A stretch of DNA of 64,000 nucleotides from Congeria kusceri (Eukaryota; Mollusca; Bivalvia; Myida; Dreissenidae). Below, piece by piece: positions 34,925 through 47,965 of this stretch. Below the pieces are notes generated by a model. It did no database searches and was not told the origin of the DNA. It saw only the letters and a list, made by a program, of their open reading frames with translations. The stretch is from positions 49,784,516 through 49,848,515 of the forward strand of contig CM051033.1 of NCBI GenBank assembly GCA_027627225.1, written 5' to 3'. Each line of letters starts with the position of its first letter. Position 1 is the stretch's first letter. A program made the translations under genes and the position numbers.

Positions 34925-36445
34925 AAATAATTCTATTTGACATCTTAATCTGGACAAAACAAAGAACAAGACATGTGTATTATTGCTGTAGCTTTGTTTG
35001 ATACGATTATAAAACAGTGCACGAAGGTCTGATAGGTTGCCGAGCAAAGTGTATGGCCTATTGTATACAAGTTAGTTGACGATATTTATAAAAAAGAGAC
35101 ATAATATTTAGTTTTAAAAAGGAAATGCCTATGACCATCTAAGATTGTTTTACTTTCAGGTATTTTGTCCTATGTAATTATATGGCTCAAACATTATATT
35201 TAATAATAAAATATTAAACAACAGTGTTAAATTGAAAAAAAAAAGTGGAACGCATCGAGTTTATCGAACCGATAATAAAGACTGTTTCTATGCAGTTTTG
35301 AAACTACATGTAATAAAAATATTTTTCTTCAATGTTATTTCTTTTTTTGAAAGATAAGCTGTTTGCATTACTACATTTGCACCGAAGTTGCCTCGATTTG
35401 CCTCTGCTTCCATATAATTTGCGTCCAACTGGGAACCTTATGTCGAGTAATTTGATAACATTATTTTGCAATTTATGACAGTACCGGTACTGTGGTTTAT
35501 ATAAGTGTACTCCAGACAGACCCTAAGGCTTCTGGGTTAAACTCTCCGAACGTTTGTTAAACGGAAAAAGAAACTTCTAAGTATAACTAGCCAATTAAAA
35601 CGATGAATTAAATATAGTTGGTTGATGTATAATCGAGTATATATGCATAGTTGTTGTGTCAGTTCAGAGGGCAATACAAACTGAGAAAATAGAACAATGA
35701 CGACAAGTTCACATTACATATCATATAACTATAACGTTTATTTCTTAGACTCCGATTATCTTCCATTGTAGTAGTATCAACTGCGTGTTATACGTCTGAC
35801 AACAAACGGACCAAGGTGAACAATAGTGCGATGTAAGCCTATGCTCCTGTCTATGATTGCGTTTTTATAAAATTCTGTATTATTGGCTGTGCGAGACTGA
35901 TTTGCGATTATTGATATATATACAGTTATGAACAACATGATTTCTTCTATCATCGTTTCTACGAATATAACAAAACTTTTTCGTACGCTTACCATATATT
36001 CTCCATTCCATGAACAGGTATGCTTTCTAGAAATAAAAGATCGCTCGGCAAGTAACTTTACAATGGCGCTAATCTTGTTGTCTAATATTTCATTCTAAGC
36101 AAATGAAAGAGCAAGGGATTACTACAAATAATATCATTGACAATTTGGCTGTATATGTGTAACAGTACCTCTTATTCGTACATGCTATAAATTGGAGAAT
36201 ACATGAAATTGTATTGTGTTACATTGTGTAATATTGAAACATGCTCTTAAACAACTTATGATAATGTTTCACATTATTAACATTGTATTATGTTTGGCCA
36301 TTTCATAAATATCCATTTTCATGTAAATTTCTGAAGACATTCGTTAAAGCGACTATACAAAGACAAGTTTTAATATTCAAATATTGTATGGAAAAAAAAC
36401 ACACTGAAATTGTGTTCGAAAGTGATCATTAGTTTATCGTTTAAC
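34925..36445. repeat. Background unit, segment U copies
   Basis: 34925-35230 matches 25908-26215 ('aagaacaagaca', 'gctttgtttgatacgatta', 'aaacagtgca'). 36040-36120 matches again through 'taatatttcattct' and 'agcaaatgaaagagcaag'. 36340-36440 matches 51768-51880 ('gcgactatacaaagacaag' and 'gtgttcgaaa'). No coding sequence is recognised. Confidence 0.5.
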
Positions 36446-36884
36446 TATCACGATGATTTGTTTACAATCTATTGACAATGATTTAGTTGAACCTTAGTCC
36501 AATGGGATGTTTGTTAAACCACGCTGATGAATTATTATTAATTTACATTATGTTATCTCACATCAAGTCAAAAATCTAAGGAAAATGTGTTACCGTTAAT
36601 GTGAGAAAGAATACGATACTTTGCTATCATTTACTGTTAATTATCTTTTTTGGCTGAAATATATTGACACTTTGAGACTCGTTAACTTTGAATTATAAAA
36701 TGTAATTTGGAAAATAAACTGTACAACAAATAAGACATTTCCAATACACATATATTATCCTACAATGCCAAGTTATTTTGGTGGTCATAAATTACTGTGG
36801 GGTGTTCGTATTTCATGGCTTACTACTGTAAAACTATTTACGTCATTAGGATGATATACACAAATCAAGGTGCATATTACTTTT

Positions 36885-38650
36885 TGGACCATTCAACTTC
36901 AGTTTGGGATTAAATGCCATAGTGCAAGTTCATTGGTATTTCAAGCACTGCCCAACTAATGAATGTAAATAAACATCGGTCATTGATATTTCCGATGCTT
37001 ATATCGCCTTTTTGCTTTTCTGTTCTAAGAAATTACTTTTGAATTTACTAACAAGCGATAATAAATTTGCCGAAACTTACATGACTATTTTCTGTCGTAA
37101 AGACGTCTTAAGGTTTCTTTATTTTATAATGTCTCATTATTAACCACTTATACATTTAATTGGCTCGGCTTGATTTTATTTCTTGCGTGCTCAGTTCTAA
37201 TACTATATTGTCAACACTGACTTGACGTGTTGTTATATCACATATCTTTATTTGGCATGAAGCATGAAGATAATATACTGCTTTGCACCCTACATCTACA
37301 TGTACGCCTATATCATTATGTTCTGTACATGACAGCTGCCTCAATCTAAGTAATCATTTACGATTATCAGACTGTGCAAAACGCCCTCATTGTATTTACA
37401 ATAACATGTAATTTGGGACGGGGATTACGTGTTAACAGATTACATCAAAGTTGATGTTTCTATAACTTATCAGTTGGTTCCCGTAGGTCATTTCCAGGTT
37501 TTGACACTGGTAATTTAAGCCCATACTGAGTAATTTCTTGAGGATTTTTCCGGTCGTTGCTAATTCATTCTTCACTTGAGGCGTTACAAACTTTGTTCGT
37601 TAAAACTATTCAAAGTGGCAAAAGCCAGCATTTGTATTAGGCAATTTTACGAATATTATTTTAAATATAAAAAACTTCCAATAAGTTGCAATGTACATGC
37701 AGTAAATATATTCAATTAACGTTACAGCTTTCATAAACTGTATAACGTCGCCGTTTCAACTATTAGGTTAATAGGCTTACAAAATGCAAACCAATTACCA
37801 ATGAACCGTTATTTTAATTATTCTAATTGTTTTGTTTTATTTTAAATATTTTATATGTTAGATGTATTGTTGTTTATTTTACTATTTTTGCTGAAACAAT
37901 TTATTTATCCCATTGTTATTATATGCTGAGCACGCAGAAGCACAGTAAATCTTTGATGGACCTTAAAGTAACATGTCCTTTCATCAGCAAAATGTATCTA
38001 CTTATAGTCCTATATATATTTACAATTATAGTAAGTATACGAAGTCAAAAATATGCAAATATATAACTAGCGTACATCTACTGTAGAAACAATGATTACT
38101 AGTCATATACAAAATGTAAGTAAAAAGTAGGGTCTCCGTTATTTATATTGTTTATAGTATATAATATATTGCGACCTATTAGAACTATGTCAAAGTCATA
38201 TATGTGTATAATTTAATATTTTAAATGTTCTATAGAATGACAATAACATATAAACCATAATAATTCTTTTAACTCTGTTTGCTAATAAGCATACATGACT
38301 TTCCTAATTTCGTTATAACCTTTGAAGATTAATATCCTTAACTGTAAAGAAGTAAAATCCTTGTACACCGATTGCATGCATCACTCAATTTATGGCAACA
38401 AGACTGGCGTTTGTGAAAATGAAAAGATAATTTTGGCACATTGGCGAGCTTGTTAATGGTCATGTTACATATAAGAGGTACTTGGTATGTATAACATGGT
38501 TTCATTTGGTCAAGAAATGCTGGTGAATGTTTTGTAGTTAAAGATAATAAAGGATGAGATGTTGGCGCATTAATACACATATTGCATGTACTTAAGTAAT
38601 CACAAAGTACATGACTCTGTACTCTTTAGTAATGAATTGGAATGAACCGA
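36885..38650. repeat. Background unit copy A (segments P-Q-R)
   Basis: P at 36885-37030 ('ttttggaccattcaactt', 'aagttcattgg', 'caagcactg'), Q near 37420-37560 ('taacttatcagttgg'), and R at 38390-38650 ('aggtacttggtatgtataac', 'gaatgttttgtagttaa', 'ggaatgaaccg'). The same order recurs in copies C and D. Identity by eye is roughly 65-75%, with many indels. Confidence 0.6.
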
Positions 38651-38654
38651 GTTG

Positions 38655-39220
38655 TTGGGTTAATTCTGCATGTATGTCACTTTACACTACATGTATCGCA
38701 AATTCGGTTAGAAATGAGGGTTAATTGTATACCATTCTCTACTAATGCGATTTGGTATGTTGATTACTGTGAAATAATTTAGTTATGTAAAAAGTATAAA
38801 CATGATATCGTTTATATCAAGCATTTAAATAAAAAATAAATTACATTATAGCATATTAATAACAAGTCTTGTTGGCCTAAAATTATCCAATTTACATTAT
38901 GGATTACAATATTGTGCACATACATAATGCTCTTTGTAATCGCATAGAATAAATTGAAACGGGAAAGTCTACTATTCGTATGTCATATTTCAATTTATAC
39001 ATATTTATTTACATCTGTTGATGGTAAAGTTCAGTGGCGACTGTATACTACAGGCTCACATCGAATCTCACAATCTGTATTAGCAAAGATATAAGAAGAT
39101 TATTCTGACATGTTTGTCTGTAATTATTGCTTCAGACAATACTAGGTCCGATACATAAAACTATCAGAAAATGCCATAATGCAACTTATTATTTAGAAGA
39201 TGCCATAATGCAACGTATTA
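38655..39220. other. Non-coding, nothing recognised
   Basis: No supported feature. Confidence 0.45.
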
Positions 39221-39224
39221 TTTG

Positions 39225-40135
39225 CATGACAAGAGCACCGCCTACTGGTGCTGGACGCTCGACTTTCTCGTATTTGAAAATATTCTGGCCTTTTGTTAAT
39301 ATAATGGGTTCATCACTGTGATGAAGTGTGTTGAATTTCAAGTCAATACCTCTTATAGATATTGAGATATTTAACCTAAAGCTAAAATTCTAAGTTGAAA
39401 AAGGTCAATAGCTCAACCAAAAATCCTTGACATAGTTACCTCATCTTGTCTACAGAATAGGTTCATAAGTGTGATCAAGTGTTTTGAGTTTCAAGTCAAT
39501 ACCTCTTATAGTTATTGTGAAATTTGACCTAAAGTGAAAATTCTAAGTAGAAAAAATGGGCAATTACTCAAACAACAATCTTGATAGAGGTATCTTCTTT
39601 TGTCTACAAAATACATGAATCACTGTGATCAATTACTATGAGTTTCAAGTCAATACCTCATACAGGAATTGAAACATTTTACATAAGGCGAAAATTGTTA
39701 GTTGAAAAAAGGGTAATAACTCCAACAAAATCCTTGTAAGAGTTAACTCCTCATGTCTGCAGAATCGGGTCAGCACCATAAAGAACTATCTTGAGTTTCA
39801 ATTTAATGTCTTTGATAGTTATTGAGAAATTATATATTTAATGAAAACATGTCAAAATATTCCAAGTTGTCAGTCCAAACAAGCGCAGATAACTCTGGAA
39901 ATAAAATCACAGGGTTACTAGTCTTGTTGTAATGAATTACCATTTTGATAGTTAACAAGTATTGAACGTTTCAAATGGATACCTTTGATAGTTTTTTGAG
40001 AAATGGACTCTGACAAAAGACTTTACCAAAAACTTAACCAAAAAACTTTACTAACGCAAACGCTGAAGCAGGCGCTGACGGTGCTGCAGACGACAGAGCG
40101 ACAACAATACCTCGACTTTTTTTCTTCGAAAAGTC
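39225..40135 (+). mobile_element. Helentron-like non-autonomous element with internal tandem repeats
   Basis: It starts 'acaagagcaccgcctactgg' and carries about five diverged units of roughly 152 bp centred on 'tttcaagtcaatacctctta' (near 39337, 39488, 39641, 39796 and 39967). It ends in a hairpin of 'gactttt' and 'aaaagtc' followed by 'tagg'. A terminal hairpin with central tandem repeats is typical of non-autonomous Helentron/Helitron elements in bivalves. No protein is encoded. Confidence 0.55.
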
Positions 40136-40394
40136 TAGGTAATAAATGACCGAAAACAGAATGATTTTTAAAACAAATATTTGAAAATATTGGTACATAT
40201 GATTTTGTCGGTTTATTTAAAATGGGGATGAAATGGGTAATAATGTAATAAACAAACTGTATGTTTACATGTTCGCGTATGTCCTAGGTAAATACATGAC
40301 ATTTGCTTCAAATTACCCAATTAAATACGATAATCGCACTGTGAAAACGGATTTACTTTATCTAAAGATAAATATATATGAAGGAGTGAAAATT

Positions 40395-41875
40395 TTCAAA
40401 CGTGTTTGCGGATTACCTCAAGGCAGACGTTTCTAGAATTTATCGGTTGGTTCATTATAGGACATTTCCAGATTTTGCCAATTATCGCCCTCGCGTAGCT
40501 ATTTCTAGGTTATTTTGCCAGGCATTGCTTGTGCAAAAGAAACTTGCGTTGTTACAAATGTTACAATATGGTTGTGTGAACTAGATGCAAGCGGCAATAA
40601 CCTTTATTCGAACTTCTAAACCAGGCCATTAAGGTGTTCTTCGGATATAGTGTTTAATATAATATTATGGTTGGCGTATATTTGTCGAGGAATAGGAAAG
40701 AGTTTGTCTAAAAGTAGCATCATATTCAGTAATTAAAGCTAATAATACACATTGTTTTAGACTTTCAAATATCTGTTTTATATTAGAATAAGAATATTAT
40801 TCGAATAATTATAATATAAGAATGAATCGCGTTGTTGCTAGTGCAATTACCTATCCCTTTGGTATTATATGTACTAAGCCAATAGAAACACGTTAAATCC
40901 ATTTGTAAATAGTCAAGGACCCTAAGATCAGAATCCTCTGCAATGGCTCCATACCGCACTAAATTAATTTGAACATAAATGACGTTTGTGGCAATGCCAA
41001 TTATGACACAGTTGAGTGCCTGTCAATAGCAATGTTGCACAGCTGAAACGGTAATTGATATAAATTACACACAGGGTAGTTTGATGTGTGAAGAGGTACT
41101 GGTGCATGTTACGATAATGTTGCACAGCTCTGAAAAGGTAATTGGTATAAATGACATATAGGGTAGTTTGATGTGTGAAGAGGCACTGGTGCATGTTACG
41201 ATAATAAGGGCTGATGTGATTGCGTTTTTATACATAAATAAGTGATTGCCAAGTATCAGGACGATACATTCATAGATTGGAATGAACCGGAATTGACGAA
41301 TATGTTAGTTCCATTTGCGTTGAAAATAAGCACGATGAGTGAAAGCCATAACCTCTGTAAGGTTTTCGCACCAGCGGCTATGGCTTCTTAGTTATTCATT
41401 AGGTCCAAATATAAATATGGTACATAGTAAGCTTGACGTTGTTATGCAACAGGATAATGTTCTTGGTAAATATAAAGGGTTTTTGTGAAGTTAAGAAAAT
41501 CTTTTGGATGTCATGATAACTAGCGTTGATTGGTATAAATATCATAATTTGCGTCTTGGTTGTGAAGTATATCTGGTGAATGTTTTGTAACAACCGATAA
41601 TGAGAGTTGATATTTTTTAATATTCCAATTACCGTCATAATTGCTTTATCTAAAATAGTACTCAAGTATTTGTCTGCATTATATATAAATATATACAAAC
41701 TGTATGGTTTCAATTTGCATATGAAACGATACATGCCTATTTATCTTGATAATTCAACCTTGTAATAAGCCAGTTAGCCAGTTTTATAGTTAGCAAATGG
41801 CGCAGTGTCTAACATGACTATAGCAAATGATATTATTCCCGTAATTGTTAATGTCTCTCTACCTGTAGCATGTCA
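40395..41875. repeat. Background unit copy B, first part (segments Q-R-S-T)
   Basis: Q at 40400-40700 (includes 'ttatcggttgg' and 'aaaccaggccatta'). R at 40955-41300 ('gtgcctgtcaatag', 'atgttgcacagct', 'gaatgaaccgg'). S at 41300-41700 ('gcggctatggcttct', 'aattgctttatcta'). T starts at 41756. It is interrupted by the element at 41985-43420. Within R, a stretch of about 90 bp is tandemly duplicated ('gggtagtttgatgtgtgaag' at about 41085 and 41161). Confidence 0.65.
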
Positions 41876-41984
41876 AATATATTTATTCCCTGGCAGCTAT
41901 ATCCAAGTTATCTGTGTGAATAAATACAAACGTGCACCACTTTCCAATATCCTAGGTTTTTCTACTTTTATGACATGCACTGCT

Positions 41985-43420
41985 AGTCCGTATACAGCTC
42001 ATGCGTGAGCTGTATACGTTGACTATAAAACCGCATACAGCTTACAACGAATACAGCTCACCCTAAGCTGCATACGTCAATAAACTGCATATCGCCGTAT
42101 ATATATCATGTCTAAATGCTGATGATGCTGATGGTCATCAACACAGCGTTGCAAATGCACGTAGTTGTTGGTGCTGCAATAATTGTTACAGATGTTTGTT
42201 TTTGTGTTGTTGGTGTCTGTTTGTCTGTCGGTCTGTCAGCCATTCCGTCCGTCTGTTTATTCGTATTTCAATCGCAGTAACTTTTTATTAGAAACATTAC
42301 AGAGGCCATTATTCTACTGAGGATCTGATTTGGGCGTTGGGGGACTCACTTTAATTCACGTGTGTGTGGGTCAAAATAGTATGACATGGTGAGTCGAAAT
42401 GCTATGACCGGGATGCCACTTTGTTTCGAAATTTTATTAGCTCAGAGTGAGCTGTTAGTATCCTATTTTGTCCGTTGTCCTTCCGTCCGTCCAAAATTAT
42501 TTCAAACGACATCTGGTATGAAGCTACTAAGCAAGCTAGATTTAAAAAAAAAAGATCTTTGGGTGCTCCTCTACTGAAATTGCTAAAAACTTCATTCCCT
42601 TAAAAACTCTGGTTGACATGGCAACCGAAAGGAAAAACCTTCAAACCTCGTTTACTTGGAAATCCAAGGTCTGATTCAAAAAGCGATAAATTGGCCGTGG
42701 CATCTTGTGTATTTACCACAATTTTGGAGACCACTGCTGATGTTGTTGTGTTCATTGTGATGTTGAGGAAGAGGATACTGCTGTTGGTGTTGCTACTGTT
42801 TTTTCTACTAGATTTCGTAATGATTTATGTTCTAACTATAATTAGACCTATGTTTCGTGTATTTTTCATTGAAAGCCTCATGACTGGTTTGTATTTGTTT
42901 GTATATGTAGCATTATGTACTAACTGAGCTTCTTTCATTAAAAAAGAAAGATTTTATTACTACCTGTACTACTACTACTACTACTACTACTACTGCTACT
43001 ACTACTACTACTACTCTGCTCCAGCTGATGCTGATACTGATGCTGCTGCTGCTGATGATGATAATGATGTTATTAATTCTGCTACTACTACTACTGCTGC
43101 TGCTGCTGCTTTTGTTCATGTCACTGCTACTGAATTTATATCTACTAATACTACGACGAAGATTATTATGGTAGTAATGACGAACAAGTATTATCACAAT
43201 TATGTTTAATACTGGTCACTCAACCCCCCCCCCCCCCCGTGAGCTATATAAGTTAAGATGAAAGACCTGACTCTAAAGTATACGTATGCATCCAGCGTAT
43301 ACAGCGTAAGCTGTATACATTACCAACCAACGAATATAGCACACCGTAAGCTGTATACGTTGTCAACCAACGTATACAGTTCACACGTAAGCTATATACG
43401 TCGTGAGCTGTATACTGTCT
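41985..43420. mobile_element. Element bounded by arrays of one palindromic motif
   Basis: Both ends carry repeated copies, in both orientations, of a motif of about 15-18 bp ('cgtatacagctcac' and its complement 'gtgagctgtatacg'), at about 41985-42100 and 43235-43420. The outer tips are inverted ('agtccgtatac' left, 'agacagtatac' when the right end is reversed). The interior has no transposase. It holds 'ttagctcagagtgagctgtt' (resembling another mollusc repeat), a trinucleotide repeat and a 14-bp C run. It sits inside background copy B. Confidence 0.6.
42960..43145. repeat. (CTA)n / (CTG)n microsatellite
   Basis: A tract of act/gct triplets with interruptions. Minus-strand serine-rich frames are artefacts. 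A run of C follows at about 43227. Confidence 0.92.
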
Positions 43421-43424
43421 AACA

Positions 43425-44288
43425 ACGCACTGTTTAGGCCCTTGACAGAATTAGTAGGTCTTTGTTAAATAAAATAATTGCAGTCCATACCCACTTGGTC
43501 GATGAACTGCACCACTCGTGAATGACGTCTGTAAAAATGTTTACGTTCATGAGTGTTTTACTCCAACATTTATTCAACGAGGACAATTGTTATGGTAAGT
43601 AACAATTGGATAGCCTCAAATTGTGTTATTTTGGACATTATTTAGTATGGCACACATTTATCGACAGCAGATCAGCTTGCATTCGCAGAGCGATACTCTA
43701 TATCACCGCTAGTAATAGAAATATTGAAATCATCTGACAGTTTACCAAGACAGATTAAAAAAGGAATAAGTGCAAACTAACCATATCTTTTCAGAGTCTT
43801 AACAAGTTAGTCTACAACAGCTGTTTCTAGCATTCGTAAAAATAGTTACTCCCAGACATAATCAGTTATGTTTGTATAGACGTATAATTATAGGCAAACA
43901 ACGCAAAATAGCATCTAACTTTTTTTTTCAAATGGTCAATATTGTGTACATATGTGTAGCTATAAAATAAAATCGGTACAATCCGGCGGGATAACATGTG
44001 AACACTCCAATATGACGGTACGTTTAATGGATGGACACATTTTTTGTCTCATTAGAAGTTCTTAAACCCATAATCTGGAAGGTACCCTATTTATATTCGT
44101 TTGCGAATCTTGCCTTATGAATACTTGAATACCAGACAATGTGTTCCTGTCCATAGGAACTTTATAACCGCATTGCTATGATTGCTTTATGATTACCGTC
44201 GGAAGGTAGAATCGCAATTATGGAAAAATTTAGAATACAGTAGATACAGATTAACATAATACCCATTGTCAAACAGAGTCGTTGGAAC
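43425..44288. repeat. Background unit copy B, segment T continued
   Basis: 'aataattgcagtccataccc', 'tcgatgaactgcacc' and 'aatgacgtctg' match 61920-61980 of copy D. The segment ends at the Harbinger insertion. Confidence 0.5.
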
Positions 44289-44350
44289 GGGGCCCGTATT
44301 CACCAACAATTCTTTATCAATTCTTAGACTTAAGAAGAAAGAATATTCTT
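44289..44350 (+). repeat. Harbinger left terminal inverted repeat
   Basis: The outer 26 bases match the right terminus except for one inserted C. The inner part shares 'agacttaag' and 'aaagaatattcttt'. The CDS start lies about 100 bp inside, so the tip probably also contains the transposase promoter. Confidence 0.88.
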
Positions 44351-44448
44351 TAGTCTCAAGAAAAAATTCTCAAGTCTAATTCACGAAATCATATTCTCAA
44401 AGAAAATTCTTAAGAATAAAGAATTTTCTTCAGAATTCTTAGAATGCT

Positions 44449-47400
44449 GTGGGGCAAGCTAAGAACATTCTTAAAGATTCCAAGATGGCTGTTCGTGCAA
44501 TGCACTATGCTAATTTGCTATTTGAAAATGTTGAAAATGTACCACGAAAAAGATTGTTTGATCGCGAAAATCCGCTGGACGGTTTGTCAGATATGGAGAT
44601 ATATAGAACATACAGATTTTTTCCGGCAACTATTCTGACCTTATTGAATTTGATCACCGAATCCTTGGATTTCGGAACGCTTAGGAATTCTCCTCTCGTT
44701 CCGATTCAGCAGCTATGTGTATTCCTTCGTGCCATGGCCACTGGATCCTTTCAGCTTGTCATAGGAGACACTATTAGGGTCAGCCAATCATCCGTTTCAC
44801 GATGCTGCCGGCGAGTTGGAAGAGCGATTGCTCGACGAGCTCGCCGATATATAGAGTTTCCAGGCAGAGAAGAGTGTAAAACTCTCAAATCCAAATTTCA
44901 GTCCATTGCCGGTGAGTGATTCCTTTTTTCGCGTTTTCTAATGACCTTGAGAAAATGATTCAAGGGAAAGAAGTCATTTACTTACAAATTTTTGGGGGCG
45001 TTGTCGTCACTGTTTCATAAACAACTTCTTCATTCAGGACCATCAATGATTTCATTTCATATGGGAGTAACAAATGATATATATTGTTTTGTATTCATTA
45101 ATGTTTACTACTGTATTTATGTAATTTAATGTATGGTACATTCTTCATTAGACCAAAGTTAATTTGCATAAAAGGTGTAGCTTATATTAATGAATGGTCT
45201 ATGTCACCCGGTTTTATTCAAAATCGGACATTGATTAGTTCATTTCATTACTAATTCAAATATACTGTAATAGTATAGATCCTGATTCTACACTGTCAAT
45301 GACATTATGATAATTAGACTGATTTTGATCATTACAGAACCTATCAAAATGAGAAGAACATTACGTACTTTATTAAATGTCTGTCCCTCTTGGGGATATT
45401 CCAGTCAGTGTAGTGATCAACTAATAATAACTTCATCTGTCTTTTTTGTTTCACTCAGCTCACTTATCTATCTGTGGTATATTGTACTGTTTCCTCCGCA
45501 TCTGTATATTGATTTGTTTTCTAATGCCCAGCCTCCTATCTCCTATACCCTATGGCAGAATTTCATTAAATCAATTTACTGAAATGTTAAGGGAATGGGT
45601 ACCTTGTCCAGAATGTATGAGTCAGTCATGCCAGCTCAATGTTATGTATATAGCGTAAATAAAACAACGTAAATGTTCAAATTGACATAATTGGGATAAT
45701 GGAAATGTTAACAGGTAACATCAGTGTTAATTAAACAATTATATATGCCCACCATGGTCTGCAGTATCATGCAATATTTAAAGGAGTGTTATCAATGATG
45801 TAACCAGTTTGATATTCTCAAATTTATTATGTGTAAAACATGTCCAGAAAATCTGTTGAATATGTAATGTAATAATAATAATTGCATGTGTGAAATGCAT
45901 TTGCTGAAAATACGTGATAAATTGACAAACAAATTTCAACAGCATGAAAATGTAACATTGCATATGAATATGTAATTCACAAATATACGAATAGCACTAT
46001 TCACATTCATTATAATGTTAGCACTGACATATGTATACATATGTATAATATTGTAAATTTATTCATAATTGTTTATTCAGGATTTTCATATGTTATCGGA
46101 CTCATCGATGGAAGTCATGTTCGAATTCAAAGGCCGAAGGACCATGAAGCAGATTTCATAAATAGGAAGGGCTACCATTCTTTGAATGTCCAAGTATGTT
46201 GCGTTTTTTTTATCATCATTACCTGATTCCAAATATGTTCAGTATTAATCATTTTAAATTTTCACTGACATTCATGTCAAAATTTACAAATATTGTATTG
46301 TTCAATAAATATTTGAATAACAATATACAAGATTGTCACAATTTAAGGTATTATACATCAGATATGTCAGTTTACATACATTGTTTTCTCATAAGTACAA
46401 CACCATGTATACAAGCAGTAAGCACAAATAATAATGATAGTAAGCTTATTTGAAGATTTATATGAGCATCAGACTATTTTTTTTATATATGTATATGTGC
46501 TTTAATGGCCACATACATAGCCTGATCTATGAAGATATAAAGTGTGAATGCATTGCCATGCACATATTCAGATACAACAAGAAATACAATATGTAGAAAA
46601 GGCATTTAGATTGTTATAATAAAAACTACCTATTTTAGCACATAAATTATATACACATTTGCATAGTCAGTCTTGCTTTATAAGCATGCTTGCTTATATC
46701 TCACTATTATATCAGTACATGTTAAAAAAATAAATAAAACACTTATTGGTATTTTAATATTAGATGGTATGTGACCACAACAAAAAAGTGCGGAGTTTAA
46801 CAGCTAAATGGCCAGGCAGTACACATGACTCTAGAATATGGAGGGAGTGTCATCTACGAAACCAGTTTGAACAAGGTAACTATAACATACACAGCATGTC
46901 AAAATGTATAACCAAACATGTATGTACAAATTGTGTCATAAAAATAAATGTAATAAATAATACAAGAATATATATGTAAGTAGGGGTGTGTTATAAATAA
47001 TTAAAGTAATACAATTAAGTCCTACATCATACTTTATAACTGACAAAAGCAAAGCAATATTCTGCCACTTATTCTAAGGGGGCATAATAAACAATTTATT
47101 GGTTTAAATTTTATTCTAATTTATTTATACATTAACACATTTTACGAATAAAAATTTTAATTTCTGAACAGGAGCGCATAATGGGTTCATTTTGGGCGAC
47201 TCTGGATATCCGTGCACACCCTATATGATGACTCCTTTCCGCACCCCTGAATCACAAAGTCAAGAGAGGTACAATTTGTCTCTGTGTAGAACACGAGTGC
47301 TTGTTGAGCAGACGTTTGGAATCATCAAACGAAGATTCGCAATTCTTCATTATGGAATAAGAACGGACTTGGCCACAGCTGTTACATACATTACTGCTTG

Positions 47401-47560
47401 TGTAGTCATGCACAATTTTGGAATTGAACAAGGTGATGTACTTGAAGAGGACTATGTTGCTGATGTTGATGATGAACATGTTGATGATAATGTTGACATT
47501 AATGCTAACCATGTTGGCAACATTGTAAGACAACAGTTAGTTAACAGATTTTTCAGTTGA
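44449..47560 (+). CDS. HARBI1-like: Harbinger transposase, HARBI1-like (four exons)
   Basis: Exons at 44449-44911, 46081-46193, 46764-46875 and 47172-47560. All three introns have GT/AG ends, and the joins preserve frame, giving 358 residues, close to HARBI1 length. The N-terminal region (about 1-150) contains a helix-turn-helix-like stretch ([16 protein letters not shown]). The DDE core shows IDGSHV (Asp164), [11 protein letters not shown] (around 207-217), GDSGYP (Asp239) and [12 protein letters not shown] (Glu275). Asp164, Asp239 and Glu275 are the likely catalytic triad, with 35 residues between the last two. An acidic tail follows. AATAAA occurs at 47562, right after the stop. The protein should cut and paste the element together with the Myb-like partner. 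There is no stop or frameshift, so it looks intact. It could be a domesticated HARBI1 gene, but the enclosing terminal repeats argue for a transposon. Confidence 0.9.
44912..47171 (+). other. Introns of the Harbinger transposase
   Basis: Intron 1 is 44912-46080 (GTGAGT...TTCAG), intron 2 is 46194-46763 (GTATGT...TTAG), and intron 3 is 46876-47171 (GTAACT...ACAG). Open frames such as 45307-45658 and 45778-45963 lie in intron 1 and are not supported as genes. Confidence 0.8.
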
Positions 47561-47633
47561 ATAAATAAAGAAAAGAAGAACATCCATTTACTTAGATAGT
47601 ACCATTTAAAATTAAAAGCCTAAATTAAAAAAT

Positions 47634-47672
47634 GAAGCAGAACTTAGAATGTTAAAAGTTCCAAATAATTGA
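47634..47672 (+). pseudogene. Plus-strand copy of the Myb-like gene's last codons
   Basis: These 39 bases encode EAELRMLKVPNN followed by TGA on the plus strand. They are nearly identical to the end of the Myb-like gene at 48008-47971, which is on the minus strand. It is a small inverted duplicate lying between the two convergent genes, just past the transposase polyadenylation signal. Confidence 0.8.
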
Positions 47673-47965
47673 AAAAATGTGAAGGGAAATAATTATAGCT
47701 AGTATGACAGAATATAACAAGCGTAAGAATATATACGTGATAAAAATGTGTATTTCATATATACACTTCATAATCATTACATATTGTTTGAGTTTCAATA
47801 CAATTGTTTGCAAAATGTATATATAGTTTGCTCAACATATGGACAAACAGACATTTTGATGACTTTATGCTACCCTACCGATGGGATAATTTGAGGGTGC
47901 TGCTCAATGAACATGAACTTCAAACGCAGATGAGCTAACATGAAGAATAAGATAACGTTTATGAT

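Noticed and set aside
42913..43197. Serine-rich minus-strand frame
   Set aside because: Product of the (CTA)n / (CTG)n tract.
45307..45963. Open frames between Harbinger exons
   Set aside because: They fall in intron 1 of the transposase, overlap on both strands and show no domain.
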